Positions 18,568-31,079 of a DNA stretch of 64,000 nt are shown here, in pieces; the first letter of the stretch is position 1, and each line of letters opens with the position of its first letter. The stretch lies in assembly GCA_016490735.1 (NCBI GenBank), contig JAEMWC010001393.1:78501-142500 (forward strand), written 5' to 3'. The notes under the pieces were generated by a model. That model was not told the DNA's origin. It saw only the letters and a list, made by a program, of their open reading frames with translations, and searched no databases. The position numbers and the translations under genes were made by a program. Source of the stretch: Pachyseris speciosa. Taxonomy: Eukaryota; Cnidaria; Anthozoa; Scleractinia; Pachyseridae.

Positions 18568-21500
18568 AAGTGAAACCGGAAATAACAATATATAATTATA
18601 TATCCCATAAAAAGGTAGATATAAGGCAAAGAAACAAAATGATGGTCGAAAAGGGTAACTTTTAATGCCATATATTACGGCGAGACATGACTAACCTTCT
18701 TCAGGGGCAACACTGAAGCAAAGTAAAAATGGAGAAAACGGTTACAATACAGAAATAGAAATAATAGACGTGTACTGAAGCGGCTACCAAAAAAGTGGCA
18801 TTCCCAAGGTGGCATTCCCAAGGTGGTAAGAACAATGATAAGTTGTGATGAATTTGCAATTTTGTTAGACTCTGCAACAGACATAAGACATAAGTAGATA
18901 CTGCTACGTAAGGGTAGAACCAGAAGAAAAAAGTACAACCAGTTGAAGGTTCAGAACCCCTGCCCCACCCATTCATGCACTACTGACTTATTATTTAGAC
19001 CTTGTAAACATTAAGAGAGAGAGATGCTCTGAAAACACGCCTACCGCTCTTGTTCTGACAGTTTTTTTAGTTCACGATAAACCAAAAATTAAATGTTTTG
19101 CAATTTTTTTCTTTGGTTAAATTACGAAGGAAGACATTGCCCGCTATGTTTGTCATCGAATCGTAGATTCTCCACACCTCGCGATTCACACGTCATTTTG
19201 TTTAACGAATCACAGAAAGTGAATCGACCTTCTGAAACGAAGCGACGGTTTGCTTGCGACAGCGCTGTAGCTGTGGTGAAAGTGGTATTTGCGGTCAAGT
19301 TTAACAAAGTAATGGGAAATTTCTAGTCCGAAGCTTAACTACATTCAAAACGGTGAAATGATTTTGAAATTTGGTTCATCCTGTCTCATAAAACCTTAGA
19401 CCAAGTCAGCGGATTAACGAGCACATGAACGCTGTGCGATACCTCGTTCGACTCTCTCGTTCCGCCACTTCGACTAGTTAGGTCACCTGAAGATGTGTTA
19501 GACTGTGAAAATACTTTTAACTGGCCACTCTGGGAAGAATTATATCAAGGCTTGGTGGACGGCTTTTTGGATGTATCTAAAGCGTTGTGAAAGGGATTGT
19601 ATTCGCGCCGCGACTGCATTCGACAACACATAAATTTTCCCGCTGTGCTTTGAGCATGACTAAAGACGAAGGATGTGCGATTTACGCAGTGGCCCGATGT
19701 AGCCTTTTCGACGATTGGAGAAGGTATTTACCGTTGCCCTTTTATTTAGTCGTTTTCTTCAAAAAACTTACGGTCAACCGATAAGCCAGATAAGCGTTGT
19801 CTTTGTTTACGTGCCCAACGTTTGTATGGCTCGGCAAGAAGTTAAGCCTACTCTCAAAATTGGTTTTCAAGTTTATCGTCAGTTTGTTTGTGAAGAAGGT
19901 TTTCAGGATTTCTGTGTTGGACTCATTCTTATAGCAAATTACATTTTAATTTCCCCTCAATTTAAAAAATAGATTCAAATGAAATTTACCGTAAGCTTAA
20001 GCTTATAATTTAAACATTGTTGTAAAAATGTTTTTCCTCAGACTACCATTGTAAATAGGTGCCACAAACCAGAAGCGTAACACTTTGTAAAACTGCCAAA
20101 TCTATTAAAACAATCATTTGCTAATCTTTCTTTGTTTTTTTTCGACTGGTTCTTGGTCGGTTTTGACATAAACTTAAGTACTTGACGTCTTCAGAGTTAT
20201 TAAGCTTAGGTACTTTCCGCGTTTAGCGCGCACGTACACGAACTCGCACAAACAGCCGTGATTTTAAAACTTTTCTCTGTTTCTGCTGAATCTTTGACAT
20301 ACAATTTTTAGCTTTATAAAATTGAATTAAATTATGTGAACCCCCATGCATTACAATCTCTGTGAAAACGTTTTTTGTAGTACAGTAATTTTTCAGATAC
20401 AACAAAATGTTTCACCACTCAAATTAAACTTATGTGTCGGAATCGTGTAATTCATTAGGGTAATCCATTTGAAAGCACGAACTGTTCCAGTATTTGTTTA
20501 TGCGCAACTATTTTTCTTAGGCCAATACTTTGAATAATGGCTTTATTGTACACTTTGTTATAATTGTAATAGGGAATTTAGTTCATGGACAGTATAAAAT
20601 AAAGTTTTGATGTCTGTGCGAATGAAGGTAACGTTTTAAGTTCCGGTTGAAAATAAAGTAATCATTTATTCCGTCACTGTTTAAGATACGTTTTTAGCCT
20701 TCAAATATCGTATTTAGTAAAAATACTGAGCTTGCATCGGCTGCCTTAAGCAACTTAAATTGTTTCATTTAATGTTAGCATTAATTTGATTTCATTCGCA
20801 TTTCTGCAACTTCTAGTTTAAGTTTTATAATTTCAAGAATTAACAACACTTTTTAGGTGGGAAGTGCATTTAAGTGTACCACAAACGCGCTTTTTTTGTT
20901 TTTGTTTTCTTTTTTAACAAACAGCAACAACTATCTGTATCAACTTACCTTCTCAAGTATACATTGTCCCTGAGCAGACAGCATCCATAAAAAAAAATAA
21001 TTAAAAAAGTCGTCAAAAGTTCCGTTTAAAGAAAATGCAAGTCCAGTCCGTTGTCCAGTCCTTGGAATTTTTTTTTCTAGCTAACCTTTTGTGGCGCGGC
21101 GTCGCAGTGAACAAAAAGCGCGCGAAAGTATAGCCTCGTTTTCGTTCTTTCCTCCAGGCCCTCTCCTCTGAAAAAAATCTTAAACATCGATCCTCGCCAA
21201 AAGCAATTGAAATTAGAAGAAACTGACAATGCCATCATAAAGAGCATACTCTCAAGCCTTAGGCAAAATTTTCTTTTATTCCTACCTCAAATGGTCGTTG
21301 AGCAGGAAGCTGACAAACTTTTCAGTTAGATTTTCTACTGCCGCACTTTTTTAGGAAAAAGTAATCATGGCCATTTTTTAAAACACTATTTATTAAACTA
21401 CAACTTCGCTTAAAAATATTCTTGGAGAAATGTTCTAGTAACCTTTTAGAGCGAATATTAAACTTCGGTCCGTTCTGGTCACGTGACCGATGACGTCACA

Positions 21501-21940
21501 GCATTAAAAATGACAAAAATGTATATTTCATAAAAATATCTACCAATATCCAAATTTTTGTTTCCTCGCGTTTAATGCAACGCGAGATAGCACTTGTACC
21601 CAGACTCCCACTTTTGGAAAATTGTATATACCTCCCTTAATATTTATATTTTGTTCGGTACCCGGGCAGTCCGAAATGGCTCACACCATTGTGCTTCAAA
21701 CCACGTTGACTGCTTTTTCAATAACAAAATAACTTCGTCACAGCGAGCAAAAACGCACTTGTGAGCAAAGTCACGTGACCAATGACGTCATCGCCCTTAG
21801 TCTTGTACAATAATTAGTTTATGGTAAGACTTATTTCTAGACAACGTGGGGGTCTTGCTGCCCTCAAACTGACCAAGTTATTTGGGATTGACGATTTTCC
21901 AGCTGCAAAGGATTCTGGGAAGGTTTTTATTATAATTATA
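18568..21940. other. No gene recognised
   Basis: 3.4 kb of AT-rich DNA. Short frames at 19093-19326, 19587-19784 and 19715-19972 have no domain, no paired splice sites and no repeated codon structure. Two GTCACGTGACC(G/A)ATGACGTCA words at about 21479 and 21771 resemble CRE/E-box type sites but are more likely parts of a repeat. Confidence 0.5.
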
Positions 21941-21949
21941 TATTGTTAT

Positions 21950-23180
21950 TTAATTATTGTACTGAATCACATGTATCAGCTGTTGTTATGATCTGTTCAA
22001 AAATTGAAGCCGTAGAGAAGATATTTAAATAAAAAGAGGGGTTATGTTACTTTTAAAAAGCTGAAAATGAAAAAATGGTGCAGCTTTGTTTAAAACTAGA
22101 ACTATTCATTGCCAATTGAGTGCTTTCGAAAACAGTATACAATAAAGTCTGGTGTAGTTGTATTTGTCCGGTATTATGTCGATAGGGTGTCAAGCTTTTT
22201 GCCGCATTTCACTAGGGATTGATATATGCTCACTTGGTCTAAATTGTTACCGCAACGGGTACTGAATGTGCTAAAACACGGCCGCCAGCTATTCAGCACA
22301 GTCGAAAATCCTGAGAAAATAGACCGTGCTAAGTCATAAACAACACACATTTCCTTCAGACTTTGGTAAATCGCACATAGAAATCTGTGATTGTCACAAA
22401 TTAAAGTAAATATTAGAAGTCATTTACTTGCGGAGAAAATACAAAACAATCCTGAACGCACTGAACACCTCGACGCTACGTGACGGGAAAAGTACAACAC
22501 GCACGAGGTGCGCAATGGCACTAAGCATTACATCATTCTAATATGGCGCCGAAATGGTGTGACCCACAGGAAACCCAAGAACTCAAAAGACCGCCACAAA
22601 TTAGGTAACGTTCTCCTGGCGTCGAACGCAATTATTTCAACAGTTTAGCAAAACTTTGAATAAGTCAACTTTTTAAGTTTTGCTCTTGTACTAAGAAAAA
22701 ATTAGCCAAACACAGATTATGGGTTGGGTTCCCTTTGATATAATGGCAAGATATCTTTCTTTTGGTGTTCTAGGGACGTGATTTGAGTGACATGCAACGG
22801 TGCTTGAGAGTACCTAGTTTATATTTGACCTCTAAAACATAAAAATAACCATGACATATCGTAGCCACTTTAAATGGAGTTTTCAAAACGTAGGAAAATG
22901 CTGCAGAACGGTAAATGCTTCTTTCAAATGTTGATTTATTGCTCTCAAAAGTGTTTAACTGGTCTTTGAAGCCATATGATGTTCATTTCTTCCGATTCGC
23001 TGCTGTCGTCATGCTTTTTGCTCTTTCGTTTGCGGTTTTACGGTGTTTTTGTCTTGCTTTTACCTGGCACAAAATGGCTGCACCTAATGTGCGGCCAAAA
23101 CTGGCATAGCTTATAACTTGTTTAGGCTCCTTCACCGCTCCGTATCTTTCATTAGGGACTGTAATCAAAGTCTTAGTTTT
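21950..23180. repeat. Dispersed repeat A, copy with empty LINE site
   Basis: Matches 2480-3001 and 3784-4085 with a private segment at about 22110-22645. At 22890-22910 GTAGGAAAATGCTGCAGAACGGTAAATG runs without interruption at the point where copy 1 carries the LINE fragment. No coding content is supported. Confidence 0.8.
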
Positions 23181-23379
23181 CGTAATTTACCCATGGTATT
23201 TACGAAAACTAAGACCCCCACTAACGACTGAAAAATTAAAAAAGAAGAAATAGATGCAAATATGTCATTTCCATTTTCTTGTCATTGTTCCCATTTAAGT
23301 CTTGGCCTTCCTAATTTACCTATGCTAATTACGAAAACTAAGACCCCTCACTAAGGACTTCTAATTTACCTTAAGAGGC

Positions 23380-24187
23380 AGTCCCACTAAAAGCGGTCCT
23401 CTCGACTTGGCGAACAAAAAAGTTTTCCTTTAATTTTTGACCATGAACAAGGGTTTGGTACACATGTTTAAAAAAATGTTTTTCCAATTCTATATTTTTG
23501 CGCCGCCACAGGCCCAAATTGAACTTTAGTTCACCTGCCCGAGCTGATAGCGATCGAAAGTGTAAATTTTACAGATTTTGTCAAGCGCGCTCTGACTGCA
23601 AAAACCTAGGTCACTGAATTCCATTTTGCTACAAGTTACAATGTGTATTCAGTTAGTTCACAGACAAAATATAGAAACTTACAAAAAAATCTTACGCATT
23701 CCAGCGTGATTACAAGACACCCTTCTCTTGAGCCTTAATTTGCATATCGAAAACTAACCAAATGAAAGGAAAGAAATCTCAAAAGTTTGGTCTAAATCGT
23801 GAAAAAAAACCACATCAGAGCAAAGTCTATACTCCAATAAACTGGTATATTGCTTCAAACCGGCGGGTATCACCTTAGCTTCCACACCCCATGAGCTCAA
23901 AATTGATGAAAATCCATGTGTCAAAGTCATTTGCATAATTCCAAAAATTGGCGAAAACATATTTTTTTACCGTTCAGATTCTTTTACTGGCCTTTTAAAC
24001 AATGGGTCTTAACTTCCTTTAATGATTGTATACAATAAAAATCTTGTGTTGTGATAAAACGTTGCATAAACGTGATCAGTCTTTATGGCTTGCGGAGACC
24101 CACAAACTAAACATTGTTGTTGTAAATTGTTGTAAATTGTCTATTGAATAAATTTCGTTAATTCACGTTGTAAACCACGAGATGGAA
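23380..24187 (-). repeat. Dispersed repeat B, minus-orientation copy
   Basis: The reverse complement matches 29152-30408 almost end to end: AAGAGGCAGTCCCACTAAAA, TCGAAAGTGTAAATTTTAC, GTCAAGCGCGCTCTGACTGC, TTGCATAATTCC, AACCACGAGATGGAAAA. This copy has the uninterrupted GTTAGTTCACAGAC site where the other copy holds a MITE. No coding sequence was recognised. Confidence 0.8.
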
Positions 24188-24766
24188 AATATCAAATAAT
24201 CAATATTAATTTTTTGCAATTTGGTAATTGTAGGTATTATATGCATCTTGAGGGGACCCACAAACATAAAATAGATTATGTTAATAATTTTCAAACAACC
24301 ACATGCAAACATACATTCACGGCCTGCCCACTGAGAAAATGCTCTGAATACTTCCAGGAAACACAAGCGACCCGATTTAATGGCGCTACATTCTGCAAAT
24401 TTCTTTCCATGATTGATGGTTTTCATGCGGCTACGGTCTGCAACGTTTCCAAGCTACAAACTCAACGTCGTGGACCGTTATATAAACCAACAAGAATAAC
24501 TTCGCATGCTGTCTTGCGTTACATTGAATGTGACTATGCTAATTAGTTTGTTTGTTGTGTTATTGGATGGGAGGCGAGGGAAAAAAATGTGGAGGGACGG
24601 AACAAATAAATAAGAAAAAGTTATATTTTTTTCAATTCATGTATAGATAAGTATCTAATCGGTAAATAGCAAAAAAAGGAATTCCTTTAATTCCATCACA
24701 CTTTCTCCAGTAATTTATATAGTGAACATTAACATAATACGACTATACAATAGTGGGGTAGGAGTG
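24188..24766. other. No gene recognised
   Basis: A plus-strand open frame at 24214-24546 reads through cysteine- and histidine-containing sequence but matches no family I know and has no supporting splice or neighbour evidence. Confidence 0.4.
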
Positions 24767-24774
24767 GCCTGGAG

Positions 24775-26101
24775 TAGGTCTGTCCCGATTGCACTGGGCA
24801 CTTTTTCGGCACTTTTTCGAATTTGGAGCATTATTTTATATTTCCAGCACTCTTGAGCACTTAATAGACTTTTGAGCAGAATTTGAGCATTTTTTCCCTT
24901 TATGGGAAACATTGCAGCACATTTTTCACAATTTTCCACATTTTAAAAGTAATATTTTGTCTTTGAAACGTTTTCAGTAAAGCCGAGTAATTCTGTTATC
25001 AAGAATTTCAATAAATTCCTCCTTGTCGCCTGACTGGCCGACTGTTGTCATGGAAATGAACGAGCTATGGTCCTTTTAAAGTGCAGCTGAATCAAAAATT
25101 AACTACCAATTGGATCAGAGCTGATATAATCCTCATATTTCGTTTTCAGTCGTTTCACTCCTTTTCGTGACATTAAGGATTCACTATTTGTAGGGGTTTC
25201 AAAATTCCATTTTGCTTGCGGCCAAAAGGTCCCTGTGATGTCATTCGAGTGTAATGTTCAAGCGTGAAACATGGCCGAGAAGGTGAAAAATCTTAAACCT
25301 GGAACGTTTTGCGTAGCTGGCGGCCACGTAAGTGAATCTCCGTAGTTCTCAGACATTTTTATTCTACGTAACTTACAAAAACAGAGTGACGCACTCGACT
25401 GAGTACACACGAATGACGTCACGACTATTCATCAGACCCCAGGTTTTTGTCTAATTTTAGTAAGAAAGACCCAACTTTCGCCGCGAGACAAGACAAGACA
25501 ACTTTATTATATTCAGTTTCCAACGAATACATTGATAAGAGACCTGAAACTGCACGTATCGAAAGCTAATCGAGGCGGGCCAGGAGAAAAGAAAACTAAA
25601 TGAAATCTGGTATTTCGATTCATGTGCAAATTAACCTTGGGAACAGTTGATTTTTTATTGGTTCGTGACTTCGCGTGTTTCTCAGAACTTTTAGCGCTCT
25701 TTTCTGTTAAGTACAGCTGCTGACGAAAGCATTTAATACAATTGTAGCTATACGGTTGATTTCATACAGTTCTGTGATGCTGGGTGCTTTAGAAACTATG
25801 CTTGACTGATAATAAAGAGATTTTGTTCGACAAATGTTGTTATACCTTATGGTCATATAAACCAAGAAACTTGTGGTCTATTGCTTAATTCAGTGTTAGA
25901 AAATCGAAAGTTAAAAGTTAGATAAAACTAGGAATATGTATGAACATCTTCCAGGAAATAATAAAATCCTGCGAGCAACTTTCGCGCACTATTCCTAAAT
26001 TTCAAGCCCTTTTTATAAAAATCGAGCACTATTTGAGCACTTTTTTGCCATTTTTTTGAGCACTTTTTGGCGATTTTTCCAGCGCAATCGGGACAGGCCT
26101 A
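24775..26101 (+). mobile_element. 1.3-kb DNA transposon, 8-bp TSD, hAT- or P-type
   Basis: The left end TAGGTCTGTCCCGATTGCAC and the right end GCAATCGGGACAGGCCTA are inverted repeats of about 18 bp. Both subterminal regions are rich in GAGCACTTTTT / AAAAAGTGCTC words. GCCTGGAG lies outside both ends (24767-24774 and 26102-26109). An 8-bp duplication fits hAT or P elements; a THAP-like start exon inside (25271) would fit P or THAP-bearing elements. No transposase core is present. Confidence 0.85.
25271..25327 (+). CDS. Possible first exon of a THAP-domain transposase
   Basis: The ATG at 25271 gives 19 codons ending GTFCVAGGH, followed directly by the donor-like GTAAGTGAAT. A THAP domain starts with a cysteine in this setting (CVAGG occurs in known THAP proteins), and the exon lies within an 8-bp-TSD element. 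The rest of the domain was not found. Short, so only suggestive. Confidence 0.35.
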
Positions 26102-26111
26102 GCCTGGAGTG

Positions 26112-27780
26112 ACCGGCAACTACAGATGTATGGGCTTTCATTTTATCGGTATAATTAGCATTTTTCGCTTTTTTAGATACTGTATTGATTATACAGTAAT
26201 TTGTGGACACGAGTCTATTTTTTTCAGTAGTACCCAACCTTTGTCTTTTGCAACTCAGTGGATAATATAGAATGAAGTGCACTTTTTAAGGGCACATGTT
26301 GTTATAGACTTTTCTGCTTATTTCTATTCCTTACTCCTATTCTGTCATAGAATAGCTGAATTAAAGATGAAAGTGGTCTACATGCAGCTCGTCGCAGAAT
26401 AGTCTGGAGCAACTGAACCTGTCTTCGGCAGGCTGCGCAAAGCCTGCATGGAAGGCGCTAGAAAAGAAAATAGAACTGGGGAAGCGGGCACGCGCGCTAG
26501 CTCCCTCCCGTCCCGTCGCACTCCGTGCTCTTTCCTCTCGCTTTTCCTCTCGCTTTCCCTCTCTAGGTATGCAGCTAGGGGATAATATCAGATTGCTAAA
26601 CCTTATTTCTGTCCTTTTCCAGCGAATCTTCATTTTCAGTCTTCAGCGAACAAGCAAAAGGATCTGCCAGCTGCACTATGCTCCTCTCGGGTTCAGACAA
26701 GGTCTTGTTTTTAAACAAAATGTCATCAAAACAGGTAAATTCCCCGTCCTTCATAGCCTGCGTGACAGGCGTTGAAAGTTCATGGGAAGGAAGGGAAAAG
26801 GGAGAGGGGAGTAGTCCTCTCCCTGTCCCTACGTCCTTAACCCCTATCTACGACCTTTTACGCTCACCACGCAGGCTACGTCCTTGAGTATCACTTTGAA
26901 AATTTCCAGTTGAGAATTGAACCCTCCATTCTAATTAACATCACGGCCTCCGCAATCAGTGCCAGGAAACTTCAGGAAACCCCCTACCTCCTTCCTCCAT
27001 TATTTTCGTTTCCTTAATAGGAACTCGTTCCCAATTTGGGCTTAAAATGAAAGTAGTTCGCGCTCCAATTTCAAGCTAGCTTCCCACGAAGTCGTGAGAG
27101 CCGACTAATTTCAGCACCTTCGCTTGTCATTGTTTCTCCATACAACATAACCCTGTTTCAACTGCTTTTCAAATCTTCTTTCAATTCCAGATTACGGATA
27201 TTAAACTCTTTACTTTTAAAGCAGATCTAGTAGGAAGTTTTATTTGACTGGATCTTTTACTTTGACCTGTACATGCCAACGTGGAGGGTGGTAAACGGTA
27301 TTTTCGTGAGCCGTGAATTGCCTTTTTAATTTCCCGTGAAATGTAAAATGGCCGCTTTTAACTCGTGAAATGTGATTTTGCTAATAACCGTGAACGGTGA
27401 TTTTTGATTATAATTATCCGTCAAATGAGAAACGGGTGTATAATTCACTGTGAACTGTGATTTTGTTTCTTGTTTCTTTAATTTTGAGAGAAATTGTAAC
27501 AATAGATGCCATATGGTACAGCTCGGTACTTCGGTACAAACTTTATTGCGTTCCATTACAATCTGAAACGTCATTCTCGATTCAGGGCCGTGATAGCCAT
27601 GGGAACGTGTCTGGGATAGCTTTGCTCGTCAATGGAAACCGCCTCTGAAAGTCGCGAGATTCTACCAAAATGTAACTGTTTTGATAAGTTACATGGCAGA
27701 CAATAACAAGAAATCCTTAATCCACAAAGAGAAGGCCCGTTTTCCAGTGTTTGCCACGTTAAATCATGAGCCCCAAATTA
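26112..27780. other. No gene; repeat-like sequence with a short MITE
   Basis: A GC-richer patch at 26395-26580 (TCGCTTTTCCTCTCGCTTTCC) and a MITE-like segment at 26755-26880. Short frames here have no domain support. Confidence 0.5.
26755..26880. mobile_element. Short MITE-like segment with AGCCTGCGTG ends
   Basis: AGCCTGCGTGACAGG at the left faces CACGCAGGCT at the right in inverted orientation, 126 bp apart. It belongs to the general class of AGCCTGC-ended elements seen elsewhere in this window. No clear target duplication was identified. Confidence 0.5.
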
Positions 27781-27792
27781 AACAATAATAAC

Positions 27793-28545
27793 TGCAAGCC
27801 CAGGGGGGTACTCCCCTATATGGCCTATACGGGGACGTGCCGCTGGATAGGGTATGGTATTTGGCTCCTCCGTCCTAAACCGGGTGTATAATTTCAAGCG
27901 AGTTGTCCTGAGAAGGGTCTGGACCCGTCCTAGACAGGGTATTTTTTTAAGACTGTCGTCAGCTATATAGCCTGCGAGCGAGGCGCCACGCAGCTCTCGG
28001 AACAGTTCACAGGATTGGCTGAGAAAACAATAAACAAACAGAAACAATGGACCCTAGCCCTGAAATAATGGAGCTGCGTGGTAATAAGAACCAATGAAAT
28101 TGGAGGTTACTGAGAGGTGCGTGGCATCTGCTGCGAGCAGGCTCTCCAGTTTTTTTTTTTTTTTTTTTTTTTTTGTTGCGGCGCGAATCATGCGGTCGCG
28201 CGCGCGCCGCAACAAAAAACTGGAGAGCCTTCTTGCAAGCTATCGACTATTTAGCAATCCGAACGGAATCCAAAATCGGGGAAGTTTATCTGTATTTATT
28301 CAGCGGGTCATCAGTCAACATTACACCATTTTCAGGACTGACAAAAAACACTTGTGTAAACAAGAGAGTGTGGATATACGATATTAGCCTTTGTCCTAAA
28401 CAGGGTCTTAAAGTAGAGGGCGTTACCCTACACAGGGTAGGTATTTAAGGTTATTTTTGTCCTAAACAGGGTCAGGGTTTCAACCTCCCAGCGGCACCTC
28501 TATACTCAAACGTAGATCAAGTACCACCCCCCTCCGCCCGGCTGC
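27793..28545. mobile_element. Repeat element with GGGGGGTACT ends and TCCTAAACAGGGT internal repeats, carrying nested foldbacks
   Basis: The left end GGGGGGTACTCCC...GTGCCGCTGG and the right end CCAGCGGCAC...AGTACCACCCCCC are inverted. The inside has repeated TCCTAAAC(A/C)GGGT words (27871, 28394, 28461). Between about 27969 and 28380 unrelated sequence interrupts it: an AGCCTGCGAGC...GCGAGCAGGCT segment and the foldback at 28126-28242. Confidence 0.6.
28126..28242. mobile_element. Foldback element with T-run and GC-rich stem
   Basis: GCTCTCCAG, a run of about 26 T, then GTTGCGGCGCG is mirrored by CGCGCGCCGCAACAAAAAAC and TGGAGAGC. Outer ends read CTGCGAGCAGG and, in reverse complement, AGCTTGCAAGAAGG. 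Open frames across it are artefacts. Confidence 0.7.
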
Positions 28546-29151
28546 AGGCACATTCTTACGTTATATCCTGTGTGCATTTGTTTGTTTGTGGGTGTTTTTT
28601 GGCTGTTCACACCCTAATTTGAACTTGCTTTGTACTGTAAACATGTTCTTTCACCAATCTCAATCTCACCAATGAAGTCTGTGTGATCACAGGAAACCGG
28701 TCGAATAGCAAAAATGTTAACGAAAGCTGTGGCTGTGTGCTGCTCACTAGTTTTTATTTTAAAAAGCACATCAGACAAGGGAGTGCTTTGACTGTAGTTC
28801 TTCTTCTGACCTAAGAATGGGACTGAATGTTTTATAATGTAGGAGGGTGGGCTGAAGTATTTTGGGGAGGGTCAACGAAAAAATAAAATAAAAATAATCG
28901 TTAGGTGGAGGGTCATCCATTTATCAAACAGCATTTCTACTCTCAGTTAAAACATCTCGTTATAGGTTCATGAGTTTCCTTTACTGTACAGTTTCGCCAT
29001 GAATAAATGGAAAATAGGCAAAAGGAAACTTACAGCGTATTGAGGGAAAGGTCATCCTTTTTACTCTGAGTATATGTGAAGGGTCGATACTTTATTTTCA
29101 AGACATAAGTGGAGGGCCAAGGGTATCCTATTTAACTATTGCAAAGTTATT
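28546..29151. other. No gene recognised
   Basis: AT-rich with G/A-rich patches such as GGGAGGGTCAACG near 28860. No ORF or repeat boundary was identified. Confidence 0.4.
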
Positions 29152-30408
29152 TTCCATCTCGTGGTTTACAACGTGAATTAACAAAATTTATTCAGTAGAC
29201 TAGTTACAACCGCCAATGTTTACTTTGTGGGTCTCGCAAGCCATAAAGACTGATCACGTTTATGCAACGTTTTACCACAACACAAGATTTCTATTGCATA
29301 CATTAAAGGAAGTTAAGACCCATTGTTTAAAAGGCCAGTAAAAGAATCTGAGCGGTAAAAAAAATACGTTTTCGCCAATATTTAGAATTATGCAAATGAC
29401 TTTGACACCAACAATAATCATGTAAACACATGCATTTTCGTCAATTTTGAGCTCGTAGTGTGTGGAAGCTAAGGTGATACACGCCGGTTTGAAGCGATAT
29501 ACCAGTTTATTGGAGTATAGACTTTGCTCTGATGTGGTTTTTTTTTTTTTTTTTTTTTTTTATCACGATTTAGATCAAACTTTTGAGATTTCTTTCCATT
29601 CATTTGGTTAGTTTTCGATATGCAAATTAAGGCTCAAGAGAAGGGTGTCTTCTAATCACGCTGGAATGCGTAAGATTGTTTTGTAAGTTTCTATATTTTG
29701 TCTGTGAACTAAAGCCTGGTTTCCATAGGATCGTCCGGATCGTCCTGATCGTCCCAGTCGTCTCAAAAAATGTTCAGACGATCGGGACGATCGTATGGAA
29801 ACGCTACCCAGACGATCGCAAACGACCCGGACGACTGAGACGACCTCGATCGCTTGGATAGAATTGAGTTCTATCCGGACGATCGGGACGATCGTGTAAA
29901 TTTTGAAGCGATCATATGGAAACGCTCTCAGACGACTGAGACGATCGATCGAAGGCTATCACAGAAGTCATCACTCTTATTTCACGTGCTCCATTTCAAA
30001 ATGGCGGCAGAAAACAAGTGTTTGAAGCGATCGAGACGATCATATGGAAACCAGCAATCGTCTCAGTCGTCCCGATCGTTTCGAAATTTTTGGAAACGAC
30101 TGGGACGATCGGGACGATCCGTACGATCTTATGGAAACCAGCTTAACTGAATACACATTGTAACTTGTAGCGAAATAGAATTCAGTGAGCTAGATTTTTG
30201 CAGTCAGAGCGCGCTTGACAAAATCTTTGAAATTTACACTTTCGATCGCTATCAGCTCGGGCAGGTGAGCCAAAATTCAATTTGGGCCTGTGGCGGCTCA
30301 AAAATATACAATTGGAAATAATTATAACATTTTTCACACATGTGTACCAAACCCTTTTTTGGTCGCCAAGTCGAGAGGACCGCTTTTAGCGGGACTGCCT
30401 CTTAAGAA
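29152..30408 (+). repeat. Dispersed repeat B, plus-orientation copy interrupted by a MITE
   Basis: Homologous in opposite orientation to 23380-24187. A T run at 29540-29563 and a 434-bp insertion at 29713-30146 account for the length difference. Both copies are embedded in the same outer repeat in direct orientation (ACTAAxACxCCCACTAACGACTG at about 23205 and 30408), so the element has inserted in both orientations in one host family. Confidence 0.8.
29713..30143. mobile_element. PIF/Harbinger-type MITE (TAA TSD) built of GATCG repeats
   Basis: The left end AGCCTGGTTTCCATAGGATC and the right end GATCTTATGGAAACCAGCT are inverted repeats of at least 45 bp. The body is made of GACGATCGGGACGATCG-like words. 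TAA flanks both sides (29710-29712 and 30144-30146), and the empty site ACTAACTGAATAC is intact in the other repeat B copy. A 3-bp TAA duplication is typical of PIF/Harbinger. An open frame at 29854-30150 is made of the repeat words and is not a gene. Confidence 0.85.
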
Positions 30409-30744
30409 AACTAAAACTCCCACTAACGACTGGAAAAAAAAAAAAAAAAAAAAAAAAAAAGAAAGAAAGAAAGAAAGAAAAGAAAAAATTAGATGCCAAT
30501 ACGACATTTCCACTTTCTTGTCAACGTTCCCACTTGAGTCGTAGTTTTCCTAACGCATAGTACCTGATGTATTCAAATAATTCAGAACAGCCGGATTTAT
30601 CTTCACAAACACCACATACTAATTGATAAGGAGTCATTTAAGTGAGGCTTACATTTGTGGCTTCGATAATCGCTTCGAACAACTTTGTCAAAGATTAGTA
30701 TTAGAAAAACTTGCCAGCAGAGAAACAGGACGATAATTCACTCT

Positions 30745-31075
30745 AGAATGTCAAATAGAGGTATTGAAATAGATAGCAACTCGAAAAATAATGGGCCAAC
30801 TTTTTCAAGCTCTCTTCTTGTGCTGAACTTTCTGTAAACGATCAGGTTGATATTTAGGTAGCCTCCCACCCAGTCGTTTTTATGGGACTCGCATTCCCCT
30901 AAAAGCGATTGCGTGCCAGGCTAATATTTAGGTAGACTTAAAAGAAGTGCGTCACAGTAATCAAGGTGCGAAGATATGAAGGCGTGGAGCAGTGTCTTTG
31001 CCGATTGAAAGGAAAGGAATTTTCTGATCTGTCTTATTTTGAACTATAGAACGGTAAATGTTTCTTCCAAGTGTA
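30745..31075. repeat. Composite copy of repeat A, LINE fragment and foldback
   Basis: 30745-30828 matches repeat A at 2707-2790. 30829-31045 matches the LINE fragment at 3562-3783, including the same 60-bp foldback (30862-30921) between TGATATTTAGGTAG and TAATATTTAGGTAG. 31046-31075 then returns to repeat A (AACGGTAAATGTTTCTT). So the whole nested structure was copied, with part of repeat A and the LINE 3' end lost. Confidence 0.75.
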
Positions 31076-31079
31076 AAGC

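Noticed and set aside
21479..21791. Pair of GTCACGTGACC..TGACGTCA words as a conserved promoter
   Set aside because: No gene starts nearby and the two occurrences look like parts of a repeat.
28094..28448. Overlapping open frames near 28.1-28.4 kb
   Set aside because: They run through a T run and GC palindrome of a foldback element.
29854..30150. Open frame of 98 codons rich in D, R and S
   Set aside because: It lies wholly in the GATCG-repeat MITE and reflects the repeat words.
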